This document shows, in pieces, positions 8,733 to 19,253 of a DNA stretch of 64,000 bases; the stretch's first letter is position 1; every line of letters starts with the position of its first letter. The notes under the pieces were generated by a model that saw only the letters and a list, made by a program, of their open reading frames with translations, did no database searches and had not been told where the DNA came from. The stretch spans positions 1 through 64,000 of the forward strand of contig CAMAUX010000007.1 of NCBI GenBank assembly GCA_945861435.1, read 5' to 3'. A program made the position numbers and the translations under genes. The stretch comes from Chthoniobacter flavus (GTDB taxonomy: Bacteria; Verrucomicrobiota; Verrucomicrobiia; Chthoniobacterales; Chthoniobacteraceae).

Positions 8733-10028
8733 ATGCGCTCCTCCCGCCCTCTTCTTTGCTCCGCCTTCCTGCTCTTCGCCGCCCCTCTCCTCCAGCACAC
8801 ATACGCCGCCCCCGGGGACACCCCTCAACAAACCGCCCCCACAACCCCAGCCGCCCGCGCGGAACTCGCCGAACGCCGCATCCTCACCTCACCGAAAGAC
8901 GCCGCCGCATGGCAGGACCTCATCCGGGCGCGCCTCGAGATGAACGACAGCGTGCGCGCTCAAAACGCCTTCGAGCGCTGGTCTGCAACCGCCTCCGGCA
9001 AACGCAGCCGCACGCCCGAGATGCTCCTCCTCGAGGGCGAGATCGCTCTGGCGGCGGGCGATCCCGAGAAAGCCGTCGCCTGCTGGAAATCCTACCCCGC
9101 GTCCGGCCCGCAGAAGGCCCGTGCCTGGCGTCTCACCGCCAACGCGTTCGCCAGCCAGAAGAACTGGAAGGAAGCCGTCTCGGCCCTCACCGAGACCCTC
9201 GCACTTCAGAAACCCACGCCCAATACCGCTGTCGAAGACCTCGTCCAGCGCGCCCAATGGCTGATCCAGTTGCGTGACTGGCCCCGCGCAGCCGCCACCA
9301 TCGAAGCCGCCAACGCCCTCAACGCCACCCACGCGCAGGTCAAACTCCTCCTGCCCGTCTTCGAAAAACGCGCCGCATGGATGCCCCTCATGGAGGCCCT
9401 CGACCAAGCAGTCCGCGACGCCGAAAACGCCCAACGCAAAACCGACGCACTCATCAAACGCTCCCGGCTTTTCCTCGAACTTCCCCTCCCCGCCGCGGCT
9501 CTTGAGGACGCACTCGAGGCCCATGCCACCGCTCCCGAAATGCCGCGCACCCGCCTGTGGAAGGGCCTCTGCAAAGCAGCCAACGATCCGGAAGCCGACA
9601 CCGCCCCGGTGCGCAACCCCAACTCCAACTACCTCGCGTGGATCCTGCACCCAGAACAGCAGGCGAAACTCGATGCACTCGATTCCCTGAGCGATCCCGA
9701 ACAACAGGCCGAAGTCCTCCTCCAACTCCGCCAACCCGAGATGGCATGGCTGATCGTCCAAAACCTCGACGGCTCCATCGCCAAGGTGAAAGCCCTGCGC
9801 CAGATGGATGATGAATTCCGCACACGCCGTGCAGCGCAGCGCGCAGCACAACTCCATCCCCAGTCCGCGGAGGCCCTCCTGCTGCTCGCTGAGGTGGAAC
9901 TCGAAAACGGCAACCAAGCCGAATCCATCCACCTCGCCGAGAAGGTGCTCACCATGGCGGACCCCCGCGCACGCGACCGCGCCACCAACCTGCGCAACAA
10001 CGCCCTCGCCGTTAAAGGAACCCGATGA
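8733..10028 (+). CDS. exported TPR-like helical repeat protein
   Basis: A 431-residue protein with an N-terminal signal peptide (LLCSAFLLFAAPLLQHTYAA). The rest is alanine-rich paired helices typical of TPR/Sel1 solenoids, for example LLLEGEIALAAGDPEKAVACW and LLLLAEVELENGNQAESIHLAEK. No enzyme motif is seen. Its stop overlaps the start of the macroglobulin gene (ATGA at 10025), so the two are translationally coupled. An adaptor or scaffold role for the macroglobulin/PBP1C module is inference from context. Confidence 0.8.
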   Translation: MRSSRPLLCSAFLLFAAPLLQHTYAAPGDTPQQTAPTTPAARAELAERRILTSPKDAAAWQDLIRARLEMNDSVRAQNAFERWSATASGKRSRTPEMLLLEGEIALAAGDPEKAVACWKSYPASGPQKARAWRLTANAFASQKNWKEAVSALTETLALQKPTPNTAVEDLVQRAQWLIQLRDWPRAAATIEAANALNATHAQVKLLLPVFEKRAAWMPLMEALDQAVRDAENAQRKTDALIKRSRLFLELPLPAAALEDALEAHATAPEMPRTRLWKGLCKAANDPEADTAPVRNPNSNYLAWILHPEQQAKLDALDSLSDPEQQAEVLLQLRQPEMAWLIVQNLDGSIAKVKALRQMDDEFRTRRAAQRAAQLHPQSAEALLLLAEVELENGNQAESIHLAEKVLTMADPRARDRATNLRNNALAVKGTR

Positions 10029-13000
10029 ACACCCGCCCCCTGCAACGCCCGCGCCCGCGCCCGAGCAGAAACCTCCTGCTCCTCATCGCATCGCTGCTCA
10101 TTCTCCTCAGCGCCCAAAGCACGCCCACGTGGCATCTGCTGCGCGCGGCCGATCCCGAGCCCTCCGTCCGTATAGCATGGGAGCAGGGCTCAAACGTCAT
10201 AGCCGGAGCAGTCCTCACTGTCAGCTTTCCCGAGCCGATGATCGCCGCGGACGCCATCGAAACGCCGTCCACCACCAGTCCCCTAAGCTGGTCACCCGAA
10301 CTTACCGGCACATGGGTTTGGAAGAGCCAGACCGAAGGCCGCTTCAAGGTCGGCGCAAAGGTCCGGCCCGGAACCCGCTACGAACTCCACCTCGCAAAGA
10401 ACCTCCACTCGCTCACCGGCGCGCCTCTCAAAGCCGCCACCGACCTCGGCTCGCACGACTCCCCGCCCTTCGAAGTCTCCGCCCAGTTTGAGACCCAACC
10501 CCTCCTCGGAAAAAAGCCCCGCGTCGGCCTCTCACTCACGTACAAAACCCACGCTGCCCAAGTCCCCAACTGCGTCTTCTTTCAGGACCGCGACACCCGC
10601 CGCCGTTATGCGGTGGAAGCCGAAATCCCAGCCGAGATTCCAGCCGATGCCCCCGTCACCTCCCGCCTCTGGGTGACCCCGCGCGAGGATCTCCCACCAG
10701 CCGCCACCATCGACCTCTTGGTCGAAAATCTGCGCGAGGCGCAAACCAGCACGACTCTCCCAGCCCTCGCCGCGTTTCCCATCGGCACCACCGAAATCCT
10801 CCGTGTGCAAAAAGTCTGGGGCAGCAACACCGCCCTCCACAAACCCCGAATCCACATCTCCTTCAACGAACCCGTATCCGCCTCCGAAGGCAGCCGCCTT
10901 CTTTTTGAACCCCCGGTCACAAACCTCCTGTTCACCACCGAAGGCAGGGAACTCATCGCCGAAGGCCCCTTCGATCCCCACACCCGCTACCGCGTTCTCA
11001 TCCCCGCCACCATCGCAGGCCAACGCGGCTACTCCATGCAGCAGGACAGCCGCTGGTCCGCATCCTTTCCACCCAAGCCCGCAACCCTCCTCTTTCCCGA
11101 ACGCCAATTCGGCTTCCACTCAGCAATTCCCGCCACCCTCCACCGCCGCTCCGAAGCCGGCCTCCGCTTTCCGCTCCTGCAGGTCAACACCGGCGAACTC
11201 CACTGGCGCCTCGCTCCCGTGCCGCCGGAAAAACTCGCTGCGGTAACGCGCCGCCTTCTCGAGTTCACCAGCAACTCCACCGACCCCGCCACCGGCAGAA
11301 CGCTGCGCGACGAGCGCACCGGCACCCCCGTTCACATGCCCACCGAACTGCTCGTGGAATCCAGCCACCTCGACGTTCTCGCCGAAGGCACACTCCCAGC
11401 CTCCTTCGAGGACACCGCCGTCTCCCGCGAAATCGCATGGTCGCCCGCAGGCAGGCTACCCACGGGCCCCTGCCTCCTTGAAGTCTCCTCCACCGACTCC
11501 AAGGGCGCGCGCATCGGCAACCGCGCTCTCCTCTACTTCACCGACCTCGCGGTCCTCCAAAAAAACAGCGACTCCGCCCACCAACTCCGCATCACCAGCC
11601 TCAACGATGGCACCCCGCTCGCCGGTGTGCTCGTGCGCGCCGTCACTGGTGACAACCGCTGGATCACCGAGACACGCTCCGACAACGACGGCATCGTGCG
11701 CTTTGCCAGAACACTCCTCTTCCCTCCCTACCCAAAGCCGCAGGTAGAATCCTTCCTCGTCAACACGCCCCATGGCACGGCTTTCCACCCCGTGAGCCGC
11801 ATGTACGGCTCCCGACGCGGCCGCGACTTCGACGACGCCTTGGACTCCGGCCTCCTGCGCCTCAAGCTCGTCTCCGACCGTCCACTCTACCGACCCGCCC
11901 AAGACGTCCGCTTCAAGGGCTTCGCGCGCATTGCCGAAAACAACGGCAGCTCCCTCCAAATCCCCGCCCACACCCCCGTGCACTGGCAGATCGAAGACAT
12001 CAAGGACTCCGACACCCCGCTGCACTCCGCGGAAACCACCACCGACGCCTACGGCGGCTTCGAGGGCCAGTGGAGCATCCCCGACAGCATCCCCCTCGGC
12101 CGTTACCGCCTGCGCGCATCCCTCCCGCAGACTTCCAAACAAACCTTCTCCACCTTCATCAACGTCCAGGAATTCCGACCACCCCCATTCACCGTCGATC
12201 TCACCCCAGAGCCACGCGAGGGCGCCCTCTCCGCCCTTAAACTCCAATCCCGCCTTTTCCACGGCGCACCCAACGCCGAAGCCCGCGTGCGCTGGTCCTC
12301 CACATGGCGTGAAATCCGCCACGGCGCGGAAACCGAGTTCACGCCCAACGAGGAAGCGCAGGTCCGCGGCGAAGGCGTGCTCGCAGCCGACGGCACCCTG
12401 CTTTTGGAAGCAGCGAACCCCTTCACCGACCAACTCCTGCGCGGCTGGTTCAAGGTCTCATGGACCGTGGACGTCACCGGCGTCGACGGCCAGACCGTCA
12501 CCGAACCCGCCGAGACAAGGGTCCATCTCGTCCCTCTGCTCCTTTCCACACAGGCTCGCCCCGCCGAAAACAACAGCCTCCTCGTCCAAGTGGATGCGTG
12601 GACCCCGCAGAACAAGCCCGCGGAAGGCACAGCCGTCGAAGTCGAACTCACGCGCATCTTGGAAAAAACCGTGCGCGAACAGATCGCCCCGCACGTCTAC
12701 CGCGCCATTCACACCAGCGTGCGTGAAAGGCAGCCCCTGCTCACCGCCACCACACCGCTGCGACAGAAGTTCCCCGTGCCAGGACCAGGCCATTACGAAG
12801 TCGTGGCGCGCATCGCGGGCAACCCGTCCACCCCGCCCGCGACCGACGACACCTTCGTCACAGGCGACGCCCAAGACGCTCCCGCCGAATTCCGCCATAA
12901 CGACGACACCTCGCTCGCGATCAAAAGCGACAAGGACCGCTACCGCATCGGCGACACCGCCGTACTCGCGGTGGCTGCGCCCTTCGCGGGCCGCGCATGG

Positions 13001-15595
13001 GTCTCTCTCGAATGCAACGAGTCCATCCTGAGCGGCTTCGAGGTCGACCTCGCCAGCAACGCAGGCCGCATCGAGATCCCCATCAAGCCCGAGCATTTCC
13101 CCAACGTCTGGGCCTCCGTCCACCTCCTGCGCCCGGCTCCCAACGGAGGGCTTCCCTCCGAACGCATCGGCGAAATCGAACTCTCCGTGGAACGACAGGA
13201 ACTCGACCTCCAAGTCGCCACCACCCTCACTTCCCGCGACGTCGCACCCGGCGAGATGGCCGCGGGCACCCTCACCGTCACCGCCCTCGGCAAGCCCGTC
13301 GCCGATGCCGATATCACCCTCTACGCAGTCGACGACGCGCTCCTCGTCGCCGGCGCATGGCGCCAACCCGAACTCAAGACCGCCCTCTATCCCAGACGCT
13401 TCATGGCCGTCCAGTCCGCCATGTCCAAACTCGAACTCCTCGCCGAACTCATCGATCCAAAAAACCTCACCCAAAAAGGCTTCATCATCGGCGATGGCGA
13501 CGAGAATGGCACCGGCTCCCGCGCACGGAAATCCCCCCGCAAAAACTTTCTCCCCATCGCCCACTGGCAGACCGGCCTGCGCACCGATTCCGCGGGCCAT
13601 GCCGCGTTCTCATTCAAGGCCCCGGACAGCCTCACCCGCTACCGCATCGTCGCACTCGCACAAACCCTGCAGAGCCAGTTTGGCGTCGGCACCGATGCCA
13701 TCGAGGTCTCCAAGAAAATCCAGATCGAACCCGCCCTCCCTCGCTTCATTCGCAATGGCGACCAACTCCAACTGCGCGCCATCGTCCGCCAGAAACTCGC
13801 CGACTCCCTCAGCGTCACTCTCGAATGCAAGGGCTCCCCCAACCTCACCATCAGCCCCTCCCAGACACGCACCATCGCGCGCAACGAACCCGCCGTGTTC
13901 GTCTTCCCCGCAACCATCGGCGACGAAGACTCCGCCACCATCACCTTCTCCACCAACTCCGGCACCGGCGACTCCGTGGAGATGCAGCTTCCCGTCCACC
14001 CGCCCACCCTCCTGCGCCGCGAGGCAGTCTTCAGAACACTGGGCCCAGGCTCGTTCCAAGATGCCACTGCATCCCTCATCCCTGCACGCTGGGAACGCGC
14101 CACAGGCCGCGTGTCCGTAAGCCTCTCCACCTCCCCATGGCTGCCCAAACTCACCGCACTCCCCATGGTGCTCGAATATCCCCACGGCTGCTTTGAACAG
14201 ATCTCCAGCCGCATCCTCGCCTACACCGTCCTCGGCGACCTCATCGCCTACCTCCCGGACAACGGTGCACGCGACACCGCCTACCGCACCCGCGTCTCCG
14301 CAGGCCTCGAAAAAATGGCCTCCAGCCTCTCTCCCGACGGCCAGCTCCCCTACTGGCCGGGCTCCGCCCCTGCCCCCTTCGCATCCATCCTCGGTTGCTG
14401 GGCCGCAAAAAGCGCCGCCGCAAACGGATGGGACGTCCCTCCCCGCCTCACCAATGACCTCCCCAAACTCGTGCGCGACATCGCCCTCGGCCGTCGCTCC
14501 GACTCCACCCCCGGCACCGCGGCCTTCAACCGCTGCTTCGCCCTCATGGTGCTCAGCTCCGACAAGGAAGGCGCACGCGAACTCGAACCCTCCGCGCGCG
14601 ATCTCCACGCCCGCCGCGGTCCGTTCACAGACGAAGCCCGCGCCTTCCTCGCCGTCGCCATGCACCAGATCGGCGGCATGGAAACCCAGCGCGACCAACT
14701 CCTGCGCGAGATCGATCAGCCACTCAAAGAGATCGCCTTTGACCCGGACTCCTTCACCTCCACCACACGCGTCGATGCCATCCGCGCGTGGGCCTTCGCC
14801 ACAACCCATCCCGAAGCCAACACCGGCAAGGCGCGCAAGGCCATGCTGGAGCGCATCTCCGCTTCCCTTGAGGATTCCCGCTCCCTCTCCACCCAGGAAA
14901 ACTTCTGGCTTCTCATGGCCTTCCGCGTCCTGCACGAGGGCGCCCAAGCACCCGCTCGCAACATCGCCGACGCCACACCGCAGCCCGATGCGGTCTCCAA
15001 GAACGCCGCCACCGCAGCGTGGAACGACCGCTCGCTCGCACAACTCCGCTCCTTCAACCCCGTGCTCACAGGATCCTCCACCGAAGGCCTCAGCGTCCTC
15101 CTCGACGCTCAGTTCCGCATGCAATCGGTGGACGACGACCAGCGCCTCGACCGCGGCCTGCGCTTGGAACGCGTCGTCGTCAACCGCACCGAACCCGCAC
15201 GCACCGGCACCGCAGAGGCGCCTTACAAGCTCGGAGACGAACTGCTCATCACCTTCCGCCTCCTCTCCCCAAAACTGCATCACTACGTGGCCATCGAAGG
15301 CGAACTTCCCGCCTGCCTCGAAACCCTCAACCCCAACATCCCCTCCGTCGCGCGCAGCTTCCAAAAGCCCGTGGCCGCCGATGAACACCAGCTCGCGCTC
15401 TCCTTCTCCGAACTGCGCGACAAAACCACCTGCCTCTACTTCAACCGCGTCACACCCGGCACCGCCGTCTACTCCACACTCGCCCGCGTCACCAGCGCTG
15501 GCACCTTCACATGGCCTCCGGCACAAGCCGTCCCCATGTACGACAGCCGCTTCTCCGGCCTTTCCGGGCCAGCCACCTGCCACGTGACCCCCTAA
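10025..15595 (+). CDS. yfhM: bacterial alpha-2-macroglobulin family protein with thioester motif
   Basis: At 1856 residues this is in the size range of bacterial alpha-2-macroglobulins, which trap invading proteases in the periplasm and cross-link them through a reactive thioester. An N-terminal hydrophobic signal (NLLLLIASLLILL) is followed by many macroglobulin-like beta domains. LYAVDDALLVAG leads the central part, and the thioester domain has C1389-F-E-Q1392 in YPHGCFEQISSR (the usual form is CLEQ). The E. coli homologue is a lipoprotein; no lipobox Cys is seen here, so this protein is probably soluble or anchored by its signal segment. It sits directly before pbpC, the classic YfhM-PbpC pairing, which links protease defence to peptidoglycan repair. 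Confidence 0.93.
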   Translation: MNTRPLQRPRPRPSRNLLLLIASLLILLSAQSTPTWHLLRAADPEPSVRIAWEQGSNVIAGAVLTVSFPEPMIAADAIETPSTTSPLSWSPELTGTWVWKSQTEGRFKVGAKVRPGTRYELHLAKNLHSLTGAPLKAATDLGSHDSPPFEVSAQFETQPLLGKKPRVGLSLTYKTHAAQVPNCVFFQDRDTRRRYAVEAEIPAEIPADAPVTSRLWVTPREDLPPAATIDLLVENLREAQTSTTLPALAAFPIGTTEILRVQKVWGSNTALHKPRIHISFNEPVSASEGSRLLFEPPVTNLLFTTEGRELIAEGPFDPHTRYRVLIPATIAGQRGYSMQQDSRWSASFPPKPATLLFPERQFGFHSAIPATLHRRSEAGLRFPLLQVNTGELHWRLAPVPPEKLAAVTRRLLEFTSNSTDPATGRTLRDERTGTPVHMPTELLVESSHLDVLAEGTLPASFEDTAVSREIAWSPAGRLPTGPCLLEVSSTDSKGARIGNRALLYFTDLAVLQKNSDSAHQLRITSLNDGTPLAGVLVRAVTGDNRWITETRSDNDGIVRFARTLLFPPYPKPQVESFLVNTPHGTAFHPVSRMYGSRRGRDFDDALDSGLLRLKLVSDRPLYRPAQDVRFKGFARIAENNGSSLQIPAHTPVHWQIEDIKDSDTPLHSAETTTDAYGGFEGQWSIPDSIPLGRYRLRASLPQTSKQTFSTFINVQEFRPPPFTVDLTPEPREGALSALKLQSRLFHGAPNAEARVRWSSTWREIRHGAETEFTPNEEAQVRGEGVLAADGTLLLEAANPFTDQLLRGWFKVSWTVDVTGVDGQTVTEPAETRVHLVPLLLSTQARPAENNSLLVQVDAWTPQNKPAEGTAVEVELTRILEKTVREQIAPHVYRAIHTSVRERQPLLTATTPLRQKFPVPGPGHYEVVARIAGNPSTPPATDDTFVTGDAQDAPAEFRHNDDTSLAIKSDKDRYRIGDTAVLAVAAPFAGRAWVSLECNESILSGFEVDLASNAGRIEIPIKPEHFPNVWASVHLLRPAPNGGLPSERIGEIELSVERQELDLQVATTLTSRDVAPGEMAAGTLTVTALGKPVADADITLYAVDDALLVAGAWRQPELKTALYPRRFMAVQSAMSKLELLAELIDPKNLTQKGFIIGDGDENGTGSRARKSPRKNFLPIAHWQTGLRTDSAGHAAFSFKAPDSLTRYRIVALAQTLQSQFGVGTDAIEVSKKIQIEPALPRFIRNGDQLQLRAIVRQKLADSLSVTLECKGSPNLTISPSQTRTIARNEPAVFVFPATIGDEDSATITFSTNSGTGDSVEMQLPVHPPTLLRREAVFRTLGPGSFQDATASLIPARWERATGRVSVSLSTSPWLPKLTALPMVLEYPHGCFEQISSRILAYTVLGDLIAYLPDNGARDTAYRTRVSAGLEKMASSLSPDGQLPYWPGSAPAPFASILGCWAAKSAAANGWDVPPRLTNDLPKLVRDIALGRRSDSTPGTAAFNRCFALMVLSSDKEGARELEPSARDLHARRGPFTDEARAFLAVAMHQIGGMETQRDQLLREIDQPLKEIAFDPDSFTSTTRVDAIRAWAFATTHPEANTGKARKAMLERISASLEDSRSLSTQENFWLLMAFRVLHEGAQAPARNIADATPQPDAVSKNAATAAWNDRSLAQLRSFNPVLTGSSTEGLSVLLDAQFRMQSVDDDQRLDRGLRLERVVVNRTEPARTGTAEAPYKLGDELLITFRLLSPKLHHYVAIEGELPACLETLNPNIPSVARSFQKPVAADEHQLALSFSELRDKTTCLYFNRVTPGTAVYSTLARVTSAGTFTWPPAQAVPMYDSRFSGLSGPATCHVTP

Positions 15596-15653
15596 CCGAC
15601 CGCCCGCAGATCAAGCATCCAAGCCCACTCGCGGCGATCGCCCACGCATGAGC

Positions 15654-15658
15654 AGGAG
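15654..15658 (+). promoter_or_regulatory. Shine-Dalgarno that decides the pbpC start
   Basis: AGGAG lies seven bases before ATG 15666 and inside the frame that would start at ATG 15648, so it favours the downstream ATG. Confidence 0.6.
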
Positions 15659-15665
15659 TCCGATC

Positions 15666-17894
15666 ATGAGACGCGCCCCAGCGATGATCCTCGCCGCAGC
15701 CGCGTGCTGCCTCGCTGCACTGGCATGGCTCCAGTTCACACCACTCCCCGAACCCCTGCGCCACGCACACCTCCCCGCGCTCACCACCGTGCTCCTCGAC
15801 AAACACGGCACCCTCCTCTGTGAGCTGCCGGGACCCGACGCCCGCTCGCACCGCCCCATCCCGCTCCGCGACATGGGCCCATGGATGCCAGCACTCACCG
15901 TCGCGCGCGAGGACCACCGCTTCTTCTCCCACCACGGCATCGACATGCGCTCCACCGCGCGCGCAGCCCTGCGCGGCCGCGGCGGCGCATCCACCCTCTC
16001 CCAACAAGTCGTGAAGCTTGCCACAGGCCGCCAGCGCGCCTCCTACACCACCAAACTCCACGAAGCCCTCGTCGCCCTCCAACTCGAATGGCGCTGGGGC
16101 AAACCACGCATCCTCGAGGAATACCTCAACCGCGCCCCGTACGGAAACCGCCTCATCGGCATCGAAGCCGCCTCCCTCGCTTATTTCCAAAAACCCGCAC
16201 GCAACCTCACCAAGGACGAATCTCTCTACCTCGCGGGACTTCCCCAAGCTCCGAGCAGGCTCAATCCATGGACCCGCCCGGATGCAGCCCGCGCACAATT
16301 CGAACGCACCCTCCGCATCGTGCGCACACGAGGCGCCATCGACTCTGCGGAGGACGTGCGCCTTCCCCCTGTGGGCCGCAACCTGCCTCCACGCCTCGCC
16401 TCCCACTTCCTCCAAACCCTGACCGCCCGCAAACCTTTGCCAGCAAAGGATCCCGGAACCGCAGCATGGCCGCCGTCCACCCGGTGCACCCTCGACCTCC
16501 CGCTGCTCCAGCGCGCAGAGGCCATCGCACGCAGCCACCTCGAGACCATCGCCAGACGCGATATCCGCAACGCCGCATTCGTCCTCATCGACAACCAGTC
16601 CGCATCCGTCCTCGCTCTGGGCAGCGTCTCCACCGATGCGCAGGACTCCGCTTCCCTCAACGGCGCCCTCACCTTCCGCAACTGCGGCTCCACTCTGAAG
16701 CCATTCCTCTACCTCGCCGGCCTCGAACGCCGCGTCCTCACCGCCGCCACCATCCTGCCCGACACCGCCGATGCAGTGCGCGACGTCTATCCCGACTACG
16801 ACCCTCACAACTTCATCCACTCGCATGCTGGCCCCGTCCGGGTGCGCGAAGCACTCGGCAGTTCCCTCAACGTCCCGGCCGTCGTCGCCCTCGCACGCAT
16901 CGGCGCACGCAACGTCTTCGACTCCTGCCACGCATGGGGCCTGCGCTTCGACCAACCCCTCGCAGACACAGGCGCAGGCTTCATCCTCGGCACCGTCGGC
17001 GTCACCCTCCTCGACCTCACCAACGCCTACTCCGGCCTCGCCCGCAGCGGCATCGCCTCCCCACCGCGTCTTCTGGAAAACACCCCCACACTTTCCACCC
17101 GCGTCGCTGATACGCACGCGGTCGCGATCCTCAACGACATCCTCTGCGACAACCAAGCGCGCGCCCCCAGCTTCGGCTGGCACTCGCCTCTCGCCACTCC
17201 GGGCCGCGTCGCCGTCAAGACCGGCACCAGCGCCGGTTACAGGGACGCATGGACCGTCGGCTTCACCTCCCAACACACCATCGGCGTCTGGGTAGGCAAC
17301 TTCGACGGCCAGCCCATGACGCGCACCGCCTCCATCACCGCCGCCGCCCCTCTCTGGCGCGCATTGCTCGACGAACTCTTCCCAACCGACAACCCGCTCC
17401 CCGAACCCTCCCTCCCGCGCACCACCGTCTGCTCTCTGAGCGGCCTCCTCCCTGCACCCGCATCCCAACACACACTCCAGGAACTCTTCCTCCCGGACAC
17501 CGCACCCACGCAGTCTGCAGCCGACTGGTTCACCCCGGAAGGCACCCCGCTGCTCCCAGCGGAATTCGCCGCATGGTGCGCCTCCGCCGACAACCGCCGC
17601 GCGGCGCGCATTGCCGACAACCCCTCCGACCTCCGCATCCTCATCCCACGGAAAGACGCAGTCTACCTCCTCGACCCGCTGCTGCCTGCACGCCAGCAGC
17701 AGGTGGAATTCCGCGTCAACCAACCCGCCCGCACCACATGGAAGCTCAACGGCGCACCCCTCCCGCCCGACGCCGAAGGCCGCATCCTCTGGCAACTCGC
17801 CGAGGGTGACTGGACCCTCGAAGCCTCCAACGGCACGACCAGCCAGACCCGCACATTCCGCGTCACCAACACACAGAAAACGCCCGCACCTTAA
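15666..17894 (+). CDS. pbpC: penicillin-binding protein 1C (bifunctional peptidoglycan synthase)
   Basis: A 742-residue inner-membrane protein. It has an N-terminal anchor (MILAAAACCLAALAWL), a GT51 glycosyltransferase domain (REDHRFFSHHGID, then GGASTLSQQ, then LEEYLNRAPYG), a transpeptidase with S342-T-L-K, S400-L-N402 and K518-T-G, and a C-terminal beta domain of the BiPBP_C type at about 650-740. Together it polymerises and cross-links peptidoglycan. ATG 15666 is chosen because AGGAG lies at ideal spacing; ATG 15648 would add six residues. It is about 70 bases downstream of the macroglobulin gene, almost certainly in one operon. Confidence 0.95.
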   Translation: MRRAPAMILAAAACCLAALAWLQFTPLPEPLRHAHLPALTTVLLDKHGTLLCELPGPDARSHRPIPLRDMGPWMPALTVAREDHRFFSHHGIDMRSTARAALRGRGGASTLSQQVVKLATGRQRASYTTKLHEALVALQLEWRWGKPRILEEYLNRAPYGNRLIGIEAASLAYFQKPARNLTKDESLYLAGLPQAPSRLNPWTRPDAARAQFERTLRIVRTRGAIDSAEDVRLPPVGRNLPPRLASHFLQTLTARKPLPAKDPGTAAWPPSTRCTLDLPLLQRAEAIARSHLETIARRDIRNAAFVLIDNQSASVLALGSVSTDAQDSASLNGALTFRNCGSTLKPFLYLAGLERRVLTAATILPDTADAVRDVYPDYDPHNFIHSHAGPVRVREALGSSLNVPAVVALARIGARNVFDSCHAWGLRFDQPLADTGAGFILGTVGVTLLDLTNAYSGLARSGIASPPRLLENTPTLSTRVADTHAVAILNDILCDNQARAPSFGWHSPLATPGRVAVKTGTSAGYRDAWTVGFTSQHTIGVWVGNFDGQPMTRTASITAAAPLWRALLDELFPTDNPLPEPSLPRTTVCSLSGLLPAPASQHTLQELFLPDTAPTQSAADWFTPEGTPLLPAEFAAWCASADNRRAARIADNPSDLRILIPRKDAVYLLDPLLPARQQQVEFRVNQPARTTWKLNGAPLPPDAEGRILWQLAEGDWTLEASNGTTSQTRTFRVTNTQKTPAP

Positions 17895-17949
17895 TCTGCA
17901 CCTACCGGGCGCGAACTCCCCACCACCTCGGAACCCTCCGCCCCCCCAC

Positions 17950-19230
17950 TCACATCTCGCGCGCCCACGACGGCCGCTGCCGCAGATGGTAAAGCAGTTC
18001 GCCCGCCTTCGGAACGTACAACACACCCTCCTCCTCGCGATCCGCATAATCCGCGGGATTGATCGTCGCCGGATCCCGGTACCCGAGGTTGATCTCCTTG
18101 CAAATCTCCGGGCTGATTCCCGTGGCCAGCGTCACCTGCACGCGGCAGCGCTCCACTCCATCCTCATACGTGCCGATCCCGCGCACATGGGTGGAATGCG
18201 CAATCGTCCCCCATGGCATGTCCTTGAATTTGTCCCACTGCTTGAGGAAGTAGTCGCGGCAATGGTAGCCCACCTGCCGGATCAGCGCACCATGCGTGAG
18301 CGAGATCTCATGAATGTGCGGCGCGTAGATGATCAACTCCCCGCCATCCGCCACCACAGGCTCCAGCTTGTACATGCATTTGCCGCCCACCCACAGCTCG
18401 TCATACATCTTCGGCGCACACGAAAGGACCGTGTGAAACGGCTTGTCCTTGTACGCAATGTGCAGCCGCCTCGAAAGCTCACTCGCCTCGTCCCACGCCC
18501 CTTCCGGCGTCCCAACAAAAAGCCCCGCGAAGTCGGTCTTCTCCACCACCAGCGCAAAGCACAGCTTGGGCACGTCCACCATCGCCGCCGCGCAGTCCAC
18601 CACCTTGCGCACCGGCGTCCACTTGTTGCCGATGATCATCGGGTTGGTCACCACGGCCCCAAGCCAGTGAAAGAAGTTCAGGATCTCCGGCCCGCTCACC
18701 CCGGGAAACAGGTACTTGTTCCCACCCGAGAACCCCACCACCTCGTGCGGGAAAACAGGCCCGATGATGAAGAGCTGGTCGTAGTCAAACACCCGCGCAT
18801 TCACCTGCACCGGCACATCCATCGCAAACAACCCCCCGCTCAACTCCCGGATCTCCTCCGCTGCAATCACCCCCAGATGCCGCAGCGCATTCGGATTGTC
18901 CCACTCGTGGTTGAAGAAACGCACCTTCGCATACGCGCCCCTGCGCTCCTCCAGCGTGATCTCCAACCGCTCGCACACCGCCTCCTCGCTCATCGGTTGG
19001 TGCGTCCCCAGCGCAATCATGATGTCGAGCACCGCCACCGCTCCACCAATCTGGGCGAAGATCTCCTTGAACATCAGCCCCACAGGCGCAGTCCGCGTCC
19101 CGTCCGGAATGATCAGCAGCACCTTGCGCCCGTGGTAATCCGCCGCAGGACATGCCTGCGCCACCAACGTCCGCACCCGCTCCGCATTCAAGGATGCACC
19201 AGCCTCGCCGATCACTGAGAGTGTGTTCAT
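17950..19230 (-). CDS. LarA-type (lactate racemase domain) protein
   Basis: A 426-residue protein of the nickel-pincer lactate racemase superfamily. The signature is visible: IPDGTRTAP at 41-49, ALGTHQPMSEEA at 73-84, FNHEWDNP, and GFSGGNKYLFPGVSGPE. The family racemises or epimerises alpha-hydroxy acids using the NPN cofactor made by LarBCE; no larB, larC or larE lies in the window. ATG 19230 is preferred to GTG 19251. The upstream gene in the same direction is an SDR reductase of the mannonate-oxidoreductase-like type, suggesting the substrate is a sugar acid rather than lactate (inference). Confidence 0.8.
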   Translation of the reverse strand: MNTLSVIGEAGASLNAERVRTLVAQACPAADYHGRKVLLIIPDGTRTAPVGLMFKEIFAQIGGAVAVLDIMIALGTHQPMSEEAVCERLEITLEERRGAYAKVRFFNHEWDNPNALRHLGVIAAEEIRELSGGLFAMDVPVQVNARVFDYDQLFIIGPVFPHEVVGFSGGNKYLFPGVSGPEILNFFHWLGAVVTNPMIIGNKWTPVRKVVDCAAAMVDVPKLCFALVVEKTDFAGLFVGTPEGAWDEASELSRRLHIAYKDKPFHTVLSCAPKMYDELWVGGKCMYKLEPVVADGGELIIYAPHIHEISLTHGALIRQVGYHCRDYFLKQWDKFKDMPWGTIAHSTHVRGIGTYEDGVERCRVQVTLATGISPEICKEINLGYRDPATINPADYADREEEGVLYVPKAGELLYHLRQRPSWAREM

Positions 19231-19253
19231 GAGTCTTGGGGGGGATGGCACGC

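Noticed and set aside
13610-18047. Two very long minus-strand open frames (657 and 846 residues) opposite the macroglobulin and pbpC genes
   Set aside because: Both real + strand genes show full family motifs, and the antisense translations are Gly/Ala/Val/Glu/Arg-rich without domains. C-ending codons remove stops from the other strand.
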